A stretch of DNA of 64,000 nt, from the NCBI RefSeq assembly GCF_000378485.1, contig NZ_KB899967.1, positions 248,001 to 312,000 on the forward strand. The letters run 5' to 3'. The position numbers and the translations under genes are program-made. Within the stretch, counting starts at the first letter, position 1. Each line of letters begins with the position of its first letter. Positions 24,691-33,893 of this stretch are shown in pieces. This stretch comes from Flavobacterium rivuli WB 3.3-2 = DSM 21788 (GTDB taxonomy: Bacteria > Bacteroidota > Bacteroidia > Flavobacteriales > Flavobacteriaceae). The notes beneath the pieces are model-generated. The model had not been told where the DNA came from. It was given only the letters and a program-made list of their open reading frames with translations, and made no database searches.

Positions 24691-25027
24691 ATATTTTACG
24701 AAATTATATTGAGAAGCAGTGGGGCAACCTACTGCTTTTTTTATTTAAACGGATTTAGCTTAAGATAGCTAAATTAAAGTGAATTAACAAAAGCAGAAAA
24801 AAATTTAGTACATTAGCTGTAAATCAACAAAATAGAACTTAAAATTTTGTCTTTATAAACTTTACATTAACCTTACTATACTTTTCTATAATAAAATATT
24901 ACGAAGTAATTAGCACTGTATTTGTTATGACTATCCTTATGGTAAATAATAGTGAAAACAGTAGTAATCTACCTGATGCTACAGGCACTTAGCATACGAC
25001 TATGCAGGCACATATAAAACTTGAAGA
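24691..25027. other. 337-nt intergenic region
   Basis: Contains the terminator at its left end; the rest is AT-rich and convergent between the adhesin gene and the DUF808 gene. A 21-codon ATG frame near 24927 has no supporting signal. I see nothing else. Confidence 0.6.
24714..24742 (+). terminator. Rho-independent terminator ending the surface cluster
   Basis: AAGCAGT pairs with ACTGCTT (24714-24720 with 24731-24737), extended by three more pairs around a GCAA loop, then a T run. Confidence 0.88.
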
Positions 25028-25903
25028 TTATTTAGCTTTAGGCCTAAATAAAGAAATTGCTTTTTTTACAATTGTAATTACCCCAAGTGCTACTAATCCC
25101 GCAATTAACCCTATACCAAATTCTTTAATAACAGATGGAACGTTAGGCAGTAAATGATGGATATATTCTATATTGTGAACAAATATTCCGCCAGATACCA
25201 GTAGCAAGGCAATAGTACCTACAACTGCTAAAAACTTAATTACCCAAGGCAGGAGTTTAACCAATAAATTACCAAGTTTAGATAAGAACCCTTCATTTTT
25301 ACTTCGGTCTATAAGCTTGTATCCGGCATCATCCATACGTACTATAAGGGCCACAATACCATAAACGCCTATAGTAGCCAGTAAAGCCACTATAGAAACC
25401 GTGATGATCTGGGTTGTAAGATCCTTACCCATTACTGTGCTTAGTGCAATAATCACGATTTCTACCGAAAGGATAAAATCTGTAGTGACGGCAGACTTAA
25501 TTTTTGATTTTTCCTCATCTGCAGGCTGTTCAATTACTTCTTCGCCGGTAGTATTTTCCGCATGTTTTTTATGAAAAAAGTATTCTACAATTTTCTCTAC
25601 ACCTTCATATGCCAGATAAAAACCCCCTAAAATGAGAATATACGTAATGGCAATAGGGAAAAAGTAATTCAGCAAAAAAACTACGGGCAGTATAATTACT
25701 TTATTAAGCAACGAACCTTTTGTTATTGCCCATAATACGGGTAACTCTCTCGATGCCAGGAAGCCCGTTGCTTTCTCGGCATTTACGGCAAGGTCATCTC
25801 CTAATATCCCGGCAGTTTTGCGTGTTGCAATTTTAGCGCTTACCGCTACGTCATCCATTAGTGCTGCTATATCATCTAAAATTGCAAAAAAACCTGAAGC
25901 CAT
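25028..25903 (-). CDS. DUF808 (YedI-type) inner-membrane protein
   Basis: A 291-aa integral membrane protein of the DUF808 family. The diagnostic N-terminus is ASGFFAILDDIAALMDDVAVSAKIATRKTAGILGDDLAVNAEKATGF, followed by RELPVLWAITKGSLLNKVIILP. About seven hydrophobic segments follow (near 75-110, 150-175, 177-200, 205-225, 240-260 and 268-285). The family is widespread in bacteria (YedI in E. coli) but has no established function. It is transcribed alone and opposite to the preceding surface cluster. Confidence 0.92.
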   Translation of the reverse strand: MASGFFAILDDIAALMDDVAVSAKIATRKTAGILGDDLAVNAEKATGFLASRELPVLWAITKGSLLNKVIILPVVFLLNYFFPIAITYILILGGFYLAYEGVEKIVEYFFHKKHAENTTGEEVIEQPADEEKSKIKSAVTTDFILSVEIVIIALSTVMGKDLTTQIITVSIVALLATIGVYGIVALIVRMDDAGYKLIDRSKNEGFLSKLGNLLVKLLPWVIKFLAVVGTIALLLVSGGIFVHNIEYIHHLLPNVPSVIKEFGIGLIAGLVALGVITIVKKAISLFRPKAK

Positions 25904-26058
25904 ACGAGTGTAATTAATTTAAAAGTGCTTGTAAAACCGCTAAAATTAATAAAAATGTCGCCAAGGAAACAAGCATTAATATAAGTTTGGCACTAAGTGC
26001 AATTCATTTCAACTGTTTATGAGGAGTATAGATTAAAATTAAATATGAATTTTAAACA

Positions 26059-27390
26059 CTACTGCTCTATAAGGCAAATTATAAACTGGGTTTTTCCATC
26101 AAGATTGTTGTAGCTTAAATAACCGCCATGTGCCTCTATAATGTTTTTAGAGAGCGTAAGCCCAATGCCTGCACCATCGTTACGGGTAGTAAAGAACGGA
26201 AGGAAAATCTTATCTTCGATCTCTTTTTCTATCCCTCTCCCATTATCTGTAATAATAATAAAAATGCGGTTGCTTTTTACCTCAGCAGCAATTTCAATAT
26301 TTTTAATATCGTTATTATCTAATGCAAAAATACTGTTGGTAAGTAAATTAATAAGTGCATGTTCTATCTGCAATACATCGGCCATGAGCCATCGGTTAAA
26401 GGTAATGGCGTTATTAACCCGGATATCCTTATTTTTAAATAATGGCCCCATAATATTAAGCACATTGTTAATAAGCGCGGTAAGCTCTATTTTTTCTTTT
26501 TGGGGAGAAGGCAGCATAGCAAGCTTACGGTAACTCTCAATAAAACTTTGCAGGTGGTCGCTGCGGTGTATCATAGTGGTAACGCTTTGCTTAATATCCT
26601 CCATATCGTCTTTAGAAAGCGATTCCTGCTGAATAAGTTCGTTTAAGTTTTGGGTAAGCGACCGTATGGGGGTTATAGAATTCATAAGCTCATGAGATAT
26701 TACCTTCATAAGGTTTATCCAGGCATCTTTTTCTTTTTTTGCAATTACCTTTTGTATAGAGTCAAGCAATATAATGTAGTAATCATGCCCGTATGTTTTG
26801 GTTTTAGATGTTTGCAGCATAAAGGTCTGGCTCTCCTCTATACCCAGCTTTATTTGTACCGATGTGCGGATATCATCAAAATTGCGGTCTTCTATTATAG
26901 TGCAAAGTGCCGGTAACTGGTTTCTCAGGTATTTCCATTTAGATACTTTAGGCACATCAAAATGAGATGAAAAGTAATCGTTCATCAGGAAAACATTCCA
27001 GTCGGCATCATCTTTTTGCAAAATTACCACTCCTGTTTCTATATTATTGAGTATGGCACTGTATACCATATCTTTACTAACCTGCTCATGGCGGCGGTTC
27101 TTTAAGGTATCATATAATTTAAAAAGGCTTTTGTAATTATTATGAGTACTGTGCCTGGAAAAATCTGACGAAAAATCGTCATTGAGTATAGCGTTGATGG
27201 TTTTGTCGTAAAACAAAAAAATGTTTCTTATAAAGGCAAATAGTTCTATGAGTAAAAACACAAAAATTAACAGGCACAAAAATGCAGTGTATGGCAGCTT
27301 TTGCGAAAAAGCATATACGCCTACACCCACCGCAATTATTAAAAGCAGCAGGCGCACAAACAGCAACTGGTACAACTTTAAAGATTTCAT
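26059..27390 (-). CDS. NtrY-like membrane sensor histidine kinase
   Basis: A 443-aa sensor kinase. Two hydrophobic segments at the N-terminus (about 10-27 and 33-55) with little between them mean few extracytoplasmic residues. A PAS-like region (about 100-215) includes ILNNIETGVVILQKDDADWNVFLMND. HisKA shows MKVISHELMNSITPIRSLTQ with the phospho-His in SHELMN, and HATPase shows NLLTNSIFALDN, ITDNGRGIE and FFTTRNDGAGIGLTLSKNII. The gene begins three bases after the stop of the NtrC-type regulator, in the same operon, so this kinase is the natural phosphate donor. Its lack of a periplasmic domain suggests sensing of a membrane or internal signal. Confidence 0.94.
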   Translation of the reverse strand: MKSLKLYQLLFVRLLLLIIAVGVGVYAFSQKLPYTAFLCLLIFVFLLIELFAFIRNIFLFYDKTINAILNDDFSSDFSRHSTHNNYKSLFKLYDTLKNRRHEQVSKDMVYSAILNNIETGVVILQKDDADWNVFLMNDYFSSHFDVPKVSKWKYLRNQLPALCTIIEDRNFDDIRTSVQIKLGIEESQTFMLQTSKTKTYGHDYYIILLDSIQKVIAKKEKDAWINLMKVISHELMNSITPIRSLTQNLNELIQQESLSKDDMEDIKQSVTTMIHRSDHLQSFIESYRKLAMLPSPQKEKIELTALINNVLNIMGPLFKNKDIRVNNAITFNRWLMADVLQIEHALINLLTNSIFALDNNDIKNIEIAAEVKSNRIFIIITDNGRGIEKEIEDKIFLPFFTTRNDGAGIGLTLSKNIIEAHGGYLSYNNLDGKTQFIICLIEQ

Positions 27391-27393
27391 AGT

Positions 27394-28740
27394 TTAGTTT
27401 TTTCCCAGTTCATATTTATCCATCCTCCTGTACAGCGCCGCGCGGGAGAGGCCTAACTCTTCTGCAGCTTTGCTAATGTTGTGGTTATACTTTTGCAAGG
27501 CCTTTTCAATCGTAGCACGTTCTACCCCGGATAGTTGCCCATCGTCATTAGTTTCTGTAAATGTAATTTTATCAAGGTCGAGGTCGGCAGTGGTAACAAT
27601 ATTATTATCGCACAAAATCACGGCGCGCTCTATACGGTTTTCGAGCTCCCTAATATTACCGCTCCATGCGTGGCGGGTAACATTCTTAAGGGCTTCGGTA
27701 TCAAAAGCAAGAACACCGCTACCATATTTATCAGCCATTTTATCTAATAAAAACTGTGCTAATGGCACAATGTCTTCCTCACGCTCCCTAAGTGGCGGTA
27801 GGGTAATTTCCATAGTATTAATGCGGTAATATAAATCTTCCCTAAAGTTTTTAAGTGCAGTCTGTTCTTTAAGGTTACTGTTAGTCGCTGTAATAATGCG
27901 AACATTTAGAGGCCGTGGTTTGCCTTCGCCCAGGCGTGTAACCTGTTTGTTTTGTAGCACCTGCAATAACTTTGCCTGTAAGTGTAGTGGTACGTTACCT
28001 ATTTCGTCAAGAAAAATGGTACCGTTATTAGCCAGTTCAAAACGGCCGGGAGTATCTGTACGGGCATCTGTAAAGGCACCGCGGGCATAGCCAAAAAGCT
28101 CGCTCTCAAAAATATTATCGTTAAGCGAACCCAGGTCTACGTGTACAAAAGGCTGTGCAGCCCTGTCAGAATTTTGATGGATGTAATTTGCCATTACATA
28201 TTTACCGGTACCATTCTCGCCAAGCAGCAGCACGTTAGCACCAGTCTTCGCTACCTTGCCAGCCAATGCATACGCCTTTTTTATAGCCAATGATTCGCCT
28301 GTAAAATAATGGCTGCCATCACCTTTTTTAGTTTCCTGTTTTCGCTCTTTTCGGCTTTCGCCTACCGCTGTTTTTACAAGCTCTATAAGTTTATCGTTAT
28401 CCCAGGGCTTTAAAATATAATCAAAAGCACCAAGCTTAAGGCCTTCTACAGCAGTTTCTACTTTGCCAAAAGCAGTCATGAGGATAACAACTGTATTAGG
28501 AGAAAATGTTTTAATTTCTTTTAGCAGGTAAATACCTTCCTTACCATCGTCAAAACCCACACGGTAATTCATGTCCAGTAAAACCACATCAATGGTATGT
28601 TCTGCCAGTAAATTAACCACTTTTTTAGGCTCGGCAAGGGTATATATATGTTCAAAATGTTTCTTTAAAACCATTTTAGAAGCAAATAATATATCTTCTT
28701 TATCATCTATTACTAAAATGCTGGCTTGTGTTTTTTTCAT
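27394..28740 (-). CDS. NtrC-family sigma-54-dependent response regulator
   Basis: A 448-aa activator from the ATG at 28740. A TTG 21 nt upstream also opens the frame, but it would run into the candidate regulatory palindrome. Receiver domain with phospho-Asp near residue 56 (VVLLDMN) and Lys in YILKPWD. AAA+ domain with Walker A GENGTGK (about 174-180), the sigma-54 loop written GAFTDA (about 221-226) instead of the classic GAFTGA, and Walker B TIFLDEIG. C-terminal Fis-type HTH (KALQKYNHNISKAAEELGLSRAALYRRMDKY). It is divergent from the export operon and is probably its activator. Confidence 0.95.
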   Translation of the reverse strand: MKKTQASILVIDDKEDILFASKMVLKKHFEHIYTLAEPKKVVNLLAEHTIDVVLLDMNYRVGFDDGKEGIYLLKEIKTFSPNTVVILMTAFGKVETAVEGLKLGAFDYILKPWDNDKLIELVKTAVGESRKERKQETKKGDGSHYFTGESLAIKKAYALAGKVAKTGANVLLLGENGTGKYVMANYIHQNSDRAAQPFVHVDLGSLNDNIFESELFGYARGAFTDARTDTPGRFELANNGTIFLDEIGNVPLHLQAKLLQVLQNKQVTRLGEGKPRPLNVRIITATNSNLKEQTALKNFREDLYYRINTMEITLPPLREREEDIVPLAQFLLDKMADKYGSGVLAFDTEALKNVTRHAWSGNIRELENRIERAVILCDNNIVTTADLDLDKITFTETNDDGQLSGVERATIEKALQKYNHNISKAAEELGLSRAALYRRMDKYELGKN

Positions 28741-28754
28741 CAACTGTACGGTTT

Positions 28755-28784
28755 CGGACAAAAGTGTTCATTATCGGACACTTT
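28755..28784. promoter_or_regulatory. Candidate upstream activating site for the NtrC-type regulator
   Basis: AAAGTGTTC (28761-28769), six bases, GGACACTTT (28776-28784): arms match 8 of 9. A further CGGACA half-site stands at 28755-28760. It lies between the regulator gene and the export operon it faces, about 100 nt upstream of the HlyD start, as expected for a sigma-54 enhancer. Binding is inferred. Confidence 0.5.
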
Positions 28785-28843
28785 GCCTAAATTCAATAAA
28801 ATACAAAACTATGTAAATCAATTATTTAACCATATTAAAAGTA

Positions 28844-28859
28844 TGGCATAAAATTGTTA
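28844..28859 (+). promoter_or_regulatory. Weak candidate sigma-54 promoter of the export operon
   Basis: TGGCAT then five bases then TGTTA loosely matches TGGCAC-N5-TTGCA, with the -24 GG present but the -12 GC absent. It is 23 nt before the start codon. I rate this as possible only. Confidence 0.25.
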
Positions 28860-28882
28860 ATATACCTATCAAACAAATACTA

Positions 28883-30124
28883 ATGGACACTATTGTTACC
28901 CGTAAAAATAGAAAAAATAAATACCTGCTGTTGGCAGTGCCTGTATTTTTATTGGCAGGCTATTTTGTTTACTCTGCCGTAACAAAAAAGCGAAGCCTTG
29001 CCGTAAAGAAAAGCGAAGTTATTATAAAAACGGTAGAAAAAAATTACTTTGAAGATTTTATAATCCTTCAGGCTAAGGTAGAACCCCTTAATTCTATGCT
29101 CCTTAATGTAATTGAAGGCGGATCCATACAGGAAATTTTTGTGGGCAATGGCGACTTTGTAAAAAAAGGGCAACCGCTGGCAAGGCTCTACAATCCTAAT
29201 ACAGAGTTGGGCTATGTAACCCAGGAAACATCTATAATAGAGCAAATAAATAACCTGAACAAGGCAAAGCTGGACCTGCGCAACCAGGAACTTAACATGC
29301 AAAAAGACCTTGTAGCCATAGACCATGATTACCAGGATGCTAAAAACCTGTATGACCTTAACGAAAAACTGTTTAAGGAAGAGATACTCTCTAAAAACGA
29401 ATGGAGCAAAACACAGGAAAACTTCAGGTTTCAGAAAGAGCGTAAAAACATTATACAGCAAAGTATAAAGAAAGAAAAGCAGGCAAACCTTATACAAATA
29501 AGCCAGATATCGCAATCGCAGGCTATTATGTATAAGAGCCTTGATATATTGCGGACTAACAAAAAGAACTTTTTAGTAACTGCGCCGCTCACAGGGAGGT
29601 TAACATCTTTTGAGCCGGTGCTGGGTAAAAATTATGCATCTGGCGAGAGCATAGGTAAAATAGATGTTATGCAGGGTTATAAACTTGTTGCCGAAGTAGA
29701 TGAATTTTACCTGCAGCGTGTAACCGCAGGGCAAAAAGGCCAAGTAGATTATAAAGGTGAGAATGTAGCCGTAGCCGTTAGCAAGGTAATCCCGGAAATT
29801 AAAAGCGGGCGTTTTTTAGTAGAGCTTATTTTTAAAGCTGATAAAGAACTGGCATTGCAACAGGGATTAAGCTTTGGGGTAAGGCTTATACTATCTGAAA
29901 AAGCAAAAACCCTTGTACTCTCTAAAGGCAGGTTTAACGAAGAAACGGCAGGCAGATGGATATTTGTGGTTAAAGGCAACACCGCCGAACGCAGGGATAT
30001 AAAACTGGGCAGGGAAAACCCTTTGTATTATGAAGTACTGGGCGGCCTTAAAGAGGGCGAACAGGTTGTAACATCGGGCTATGCTGATTATAAAGAGATT
30101 CAAATTTTAAACTTTAACGATTAA
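28883..30124 (+). CDS. HlyD/MacA-like periplasmic adaptor of an ABC exporter
   Basis: A 413-aa membrane-fusion protein. One N-terminal membrane anchor (about 14-33; LLLAVPVFLLAGYFVYSAV). Then the first lipoyl half (EPLNSMLLNVIEGGSIQEIFVGNGDFVKKGQPLARLYNP), a long alpha-helical hairpin (about 100-225) with strong coiled-coil character, the second lipoyl half (FLVTAPLTGRLTSFEPVLGKNYASGESIGKID), a beta-barrel domain and a membrane-proximal domain ending ...LKEGEQVVTSGYADYKEIQI. The adaptor bridges inner-membrane permeases to the outer-membrane channel. It is the first gene of the operon and only three bases separate it from the next. Confidence 0.94.
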   Translation: MDTIVTRKNRKNKYLLLAVPVFLLAGYFVYSAVTKKRSLAVKKSEVIIKTVEKNYFEDFIILQAKVEPLNSMLLNVIEGGSIQEIFVGNGDFVKKGQPLARLYNPNTELGYVTQETSIIEQINNLNKAKLDLRNQELNMQKDLVAIDHDYQDAKNLYDLNEKLFKEEILSKNEWSKTQENFRFQKERKNIIQQSIKKEKQANLIQISQISQSQAIMYKSLDILRTNKKNFLVTAPLTGRLTSFEPVLGKNYASGESIGKIDVMQGYKLVAEVDEFYLQRVTAGQKGQVDYKGENVAVAVSKVIPEIKSGRFLVELIFKADKELALQQGLSFGVRLILSEKAKTLVLSKGRFNEETAGRWIFVVKGNTAERRDIKLGRENPLYYEVLGGLKEGEQVVTSGYADYKEIQILNFND

Positions 30125-30127
30125 TAC

Positions 30128-30556
30128 ATGAGCAAATTATTTTACCTGTTAGTTATAGTTATCATGGCTGCGGCAAAGATGATAGCTCAGGAAAAGGCTG
30201 CATTGTATACTACCGGTACACATTTTATACTGCCGGTAGAAAAAGAGCAATGGCAAAACACCAATACCGATAACTTTACAAGGGCAAGCTATAAATGGTA
30301 CAATGGGCAAACCTACATAATGATTGTAAGCAATAGAGATGCAACTATACAATTAGATTATACTGCCATAGTGAAGAAAGGCAAGCTGCTTATAGAAGTT
30401 GCAAATACAAACCATGAAATTATTTATGAAGCAACACTTACTACGGATAAAAAAGACATGGAAAAACTGGATTTAAAAGCCAATGAAATATACCATATTA
30501 CTTTTACAGGACAGCAAACCAGCGGCTCTTACGAGTGCAAATGGAAAACACTATAA
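30128..30556 (+). CDS. Small secreted protein of the export operon, function unknown
   Basis: A 142-aa protein with a signal peptide (FYLLVIVIMAAAKMIAQE). The mature part is about 120 residues with alternating strand-like segments (ASYKWYNGQTYIMIVSNRDATIQLDYTAIVKKGKLLIEVANTNHEIIYEATL) and ends ...YHITFTGQQTSGSYECKWKTL, compatible with a small beta-sandwich. I do not recognise a family. Its place between the adaptor and the ATPase, with a 3-nt gap to the adaptor, makes it an accessory or cargo-binding periplasmic part of the exporter (inference). Confidence 0.8.
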   Translation: MSKLFYLLVIVIMAAAKMIAQEKAALYTTGTHFILPVEKEQWQNTNTDNFTRASYKWYNGQTYIMIVSNRDATIQLDYTAIVKKGKLLIEVANTNHEIIYEATLTTDKKDMEKLDLKANEIYHITFTGQQTSGSYECKWKTL

Positions 30557-30655
30557 AATTACAGGAGTTTAATCATCAATAAAAACAAGCAAGAAAATCA
30601 ACCGGCAGGTAAAGAATTAATCAATCTTTGCAGGCAACTCTAAAAAACCATTATC

Positions 30656-31357
30656 ATGATAAAAATCGAAAATTTAAGCAAAGTATTCAGCACAGAAGAA
30701 GTGGAAACGAAAGCACTAAACGAAGTTTCGCTGCAAATAAAACAAGGTGAATTTGTAACTATAATGGGAGCATCGGGCTGTGGTAAATCGACCCTGCTTA
30801 ACATTATCGGTTTACTGGACAATGTATCGGGCGGCAGTTACAAACTACTTGATAAAGAAATTAACGGACTTAAAGAAAGTGAGAGGGCTAAAATAAGGAA
30901 AGAGAACATAGGTTTTGTATTCCAGAACTTTAACCTTATAGATGAACTTTCTGTTTATGATAATATAGAGCTGCCACTTATTTATAACAATGTGCCTGCC
31001 GGCGAAAGACGCAAAAAAGTGGAGGCTATTGCAGAACGGCTTGCCATATCGCACAGGCTAAAGCATTTTCCGCAGCAGCTATCGGGTGGGCAGCAGCAAA
31101 GGGCAGCCGTAGCACGGGCACTGGTAAACGACCCTAAAATTATCCTTGCCGATGAGCCTACCGGTAATCTGGATAGTAAAAACGGCAACGAGGTTATGGA
31201 GTTGCTAACCGACCTTCACGCCAATGGTGCCACTATACTTATGGTTACCCACAGCGATTATGATGCTTCTTTTTCGCAACGCACCATATTAATGAAAGAC
31301 GGCATGATACTTAGCGAACAGCAAAACAGCAGGAAAGTAGATGTTTTTGTTGGGTAG
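30656..31357 (+). CDS. MacB/LolD-type ABC transporter ATPase
   Basis: A 233-aa nucleotide-binding subunit. Walker A GASGCGKST (about 38-46), Q-loop in VFQNFNLIDELSVYDNIELP, signature LSGGQQQR, Walker B IILADEPTGNLD, and H-loop VTHS. It belongs to the lipoprotein/macrolide exporter branch (MacB, LolD, FtsE relatives) that uses FtsX-type permeases. It is the only ATPase seen in the locus, yet it is followed by four permease genes, so they would have to share it. A 125-nt gap with repetitive sequence separates it from the first permease. Confidence 0.95.
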   Translation: MIKIENLSKVFSTEEVETKALNEVSLQIKQGEFVTIMGASGCGKSTLLNIIGLLDNVSGGSYKLLDKEINGLKESERAKIRKENIGFVFQNFNLIDELSVYDNIELPLIYNNVPAGERRKKVEAIAERLAISHRLKHFPQQLSGGQQQRAAVARALVNDPKIILADEPTGNLDSKNGNEVMELLTDLHANGATILMVTHSDYDASFSQRTILMKDGMILSEQQNSRKVDVFVG

Positions 31358-31482
31358 TTCTTAGTTAGGAAGCTGGATGAATGGAAATTGGACGACTGTA
31401 ATCTTTCTTCCCGCGGACATAGGGCTTCCAGACATCTGACTTTCAGACCTCAATCTTCAATCATCAATCAATCAAAATCATC
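31358..31482. repeat. Low-complexity spacer inside the export operon
   Basis: Repetitive GACATCTGACTTTCAGACCTC-like units and CAATC/ATCA runs. It resembles dispersed flavobacterial intergenic repeats that I recall (GACTTCCGAC type). No ORF, and no clear promoter or terminator. It breaks an otherwise tightly packed operon. Confidence 0.5.
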
Positions 31483-33891
31483 ATGTTTAATAACTGGTTA
31501 AAAATTTTTTTGTACCAAATAAAGAATAATAAATTCTTTACACTGCTTAATTTGCTTGGGCTTAGCATGGGTATTGCAGGGCTGGTTTTTGCCATACTAT
31601 ACTGGAACGACGAGCATGAATATAATGCATGGAACCCGGAAAAGGAACGCGTATTCTCTGTATCTAACGATCTTGGTAAAGATATGATATGGGCAAGCAA
31701 TATAGCACCATTGCAAAAATACCTTAAGGGCATACCCAATGTAGAAAGCTATTGCTATCTAAATAACTGGTACCAAAACGAAATGGTAGAATACAGCGGG
31801 AAAAAAGAACAGCTTAAAATAACCAATGCCCAAAGCACGTTCTTTTCGTTTTTTCCTTTTAGATTTATAGAAGGAGATGCAAACAACGCTTTAAAAGACG
31901 ACACCAGCATAGCAATATCTGAAAAGACGGCACAAAAATTTTTTGGCACCGAAAAAGCGTTAGGCAGGCAACTTAAGTATGCAGATAAAATACTTGTGGT
32001 GCGTGGCGTGTACCGTATACCGGGCAAATCGTCTTTCGCACCGGAAATGGTTGTTAACATGCTTGCCCCAAGGCTTAAACAGGATGAGGAAGAATGGGGC
32101 AACTATGGCTATGGCCTTTTATTAAAACTTAAAGACCCTGCTGCCAGCCACGAGGTAGAAAAAGCCATTGAAGGTCTTTACTATGAGTACAGGACAAAGC
32201 CCTGGGCAAAAAATGACGGCCTCTCTATAGAAGAATTTATTAAGGTAAATGGCAGCGCAAAAGTAATTTTAGAGCAGCTTGCCACCTCGCGTTTACACTC
32301 AGTAGCCGGAGGATATCCTGAAGGTAATGGTAATTACCTGTTCTTAGCTATAATGGCAGCACTTTCTATACTTATAATAGTACTGTCTATTGTAAACTAT
32401 GTAAACCTTACCACTGCAAATGCCATTAAAAGGGCAAAAGAGGTTGGGGTACGCAAAATATTAGGCGCTACAAAAGCAAACATTGTACGCCAGTTTATAT
32501 TTGAAGCCGTTGCAACAACCCTAATTGGGGTGGTAATAGCATTAGTTATTGTAGAGTTGGTATTGCCGTTTTATAATAATTTTCTTCAAAAAACACTTGT
32601 GCTCAGCAGTAACCAGTTTTACCTGCAGCTTATTGCAATTTTTATAATAGTAGTTATAGCAGCAGGAATTTTTCCTGCGGTATATGTTGCAAATTTTGAA
32701 ACCCTTAATGTGCTTAAAGGCAACTTTAGCCGTAGTAAAAGCGGTATATGGCTGCGCAACGGTATGCTTATACTGCAATTTGCTATAGCATCGTTTTTTA
32801 TAACAGGATCTTATGTAGTCTATCAGCAGGTAAACTACATGAGCACCAAAGACCTGGGGTTTAAAGGCGAGCAGATAGTCCAGGTGAATTATATCCGAAA
32901 GGATACCGAACCCAAACAAATTTTAGCCCGCTATAATGCCGTAAAACAGGAACTTTTAAAAATCAAGGGGGTACAGGCGGTATCATCCGGGGCATTTACC
33001 TTTGGCAGTTATGCCACCTCAACATCGGGTTATAATTATAATGATACGCGTGTACAGGCACAGAACATGGCGATGGATTTTGGCATGCTCGAAATGATGC
33101 AGATTAAAATGGCAAAAGGAAGGATGCTTTCTGATAAATATGCTTCAGACACTATAAGTAACATGCTTATTAATGAAGTAGCCATGAACATGATGAAAGA
33201 AAAAGACCCTATAGGCAAGGTAATAAACTGGAATGACCAGCAGCTTAAAATTGTGGGAGTGGTAAAAGATTTTCATGTTTCGAGCCCGCAAACAACCATT
33301 CCACCCATGTCTTTCTTTCATTACAAAACCGTAGAATGGTTTCCGGAAATGCTTGATAAATTTTATATAAAACTGGATGCCGATACTACCGAGGCAACCA
33401 TGGCAGAGATTGAAAAGCTGTGGACTACTAAAGTTAATACTGAAAATCCTTTTAGCTACGACTTTGTAGATAAAGGCTTTGCCCGTACCTATGAGAGTTA
33501 TGTAAAGCAACGCAACCTTTTCTCGCTGCTAAACGCGGTAGTTATCATAATTGCATTATTCGGTTTATTTGCCCTCGCTTCCTACTCTATAGAACGCAGA
33601 ATGAAAGATATTGCCATACGCAAAACATTAGGCGCACAAACTAAAGCATTACTAACAGAACTCTCTAAGCAATACATAGTATTTTGTATAATAGGTTTTT
33701 TAATTGCCTTTGTACCCGCATGGTTATTGCTAAATAAATGGCTCGATAATTTTGCCTTCAGGATCACTATATCTGCTATTCCTTTTATAGTTGGTTTTGT
33801 TGTACTTATGGCCTTAACCCTTACGGTAGTACTATCCCGTGCCTACATGGCAACACGCGTTAATGTACTTAAATATCTTAAATACGAATAG
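31483..33891 (+). CDS. FtsX/MacB-type ABC permease, tandem copy 1
   Basis: An 802-aa double-unit permease. One membrane segment near residues 18-42 (LLNLLGLSMGIAGLVFAILYW), a periplasmic MacB_PCD domain (about 45-280), three segments (about 283-400; VNYVNLTTANAIKRAKEVGVRKILGATKANIVRQF is the FtsX cytoplasmic loop). Then a second half starts near 425 (SGIWLRNGMLILQFAIASFFITGSY), with its own periplasmic domain (IVGVVKDFHVSSPQ...) and three final segments (RMKDIAIRKTLGAQTKALL). Eight segments in all. It uses the single ATPase encoded upstream. It ends ...VNVLKYLKYE, as do all four copies, and the next copy starts after just two bases. Confidence 0.95.
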   Translation: MFNNWLKIFLYQIKNNKFFTLLNLLGLSMGIAGLVFAILYWNDEHEYNAWNPEKERVFSVSNDLGKDMIWASNIAPLQKYLKGIPNVESYCYLNNWYQNEMVEYSGKKEQLKITNAQSTFFSFFPFRFIEGDANNALKDDTSIAISEKTAQKFFGTEKALGRQLKYADKILVVRGVYRIPGKSSFAPEMVVNMLAPRLKQDEEEWGNYGYGLLLKLKDPAASHEVEKAIEGLYYEYRTKPWAKNDGLSIEEFIKVNGSAKVILEQLATSRLHSVAGGYPEGNGNYLFLAIMAALSILIIVLSIVNYVNLTTANAIKRAKEVGVRKILGATKANIVRQFIFEAVATTLIGVVIALVIVELVLPFYNNFLQKTLVLSSNQFYLQLIAIFIIVVIAAGIFPAVYVANFETLNVLKGNFSRSKSGIWLRNGMLILQFAIASFFITGSYVVYQQVNYMSTKDLGFKGEQIVQVNYIRKDTEPKQILARYNAVKQELLKIKGVQAVSSGAFTFGSYATSTSGYNYNDTRVQAQNMAMDFGMLEMMQIKMAKGRMLSDKYASDTISNMLINEVAMNMMKEKDPIGKVINWNDQQLKIVGVVKDFHVSSPQTTIPPMSFFHYKTVEWFPEMLDKFYIKLDADTTEATMAEIEKLWTTKVNTENPFSYDFVDKGFARTYESYVKQRNLFSLLNAVVIIIALFGLFALASYSIERRMKDIAIRKTLGAQTKALLTELSKQYIVFCIIGFLIAFVPAWLLLNKWLDNFAFRITISAIPFIVGFVVLMALTLTVVLSRAYMATRVNVLKYLKYE

Positions 33892-33893
33892 CC

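Noticed and set aside
24927..24992. 21-codon ATG frame in the gap before the DUF808 gene
   Set aside because: No signal peptide, no family match, no promoter or ribosome-binding evidence.
28844..28859. Firm sigma-54 promoter call for the export operon
   Set aside because: The -12 GC is missing, so it is kept only as a weak candidate.
28949..29515. 188-aa minus-strand frame inside the HlyD-like gene
   Set aside because: Low-complexity hydrophobic shadow of a well-supported gene; no motif and no start signal.
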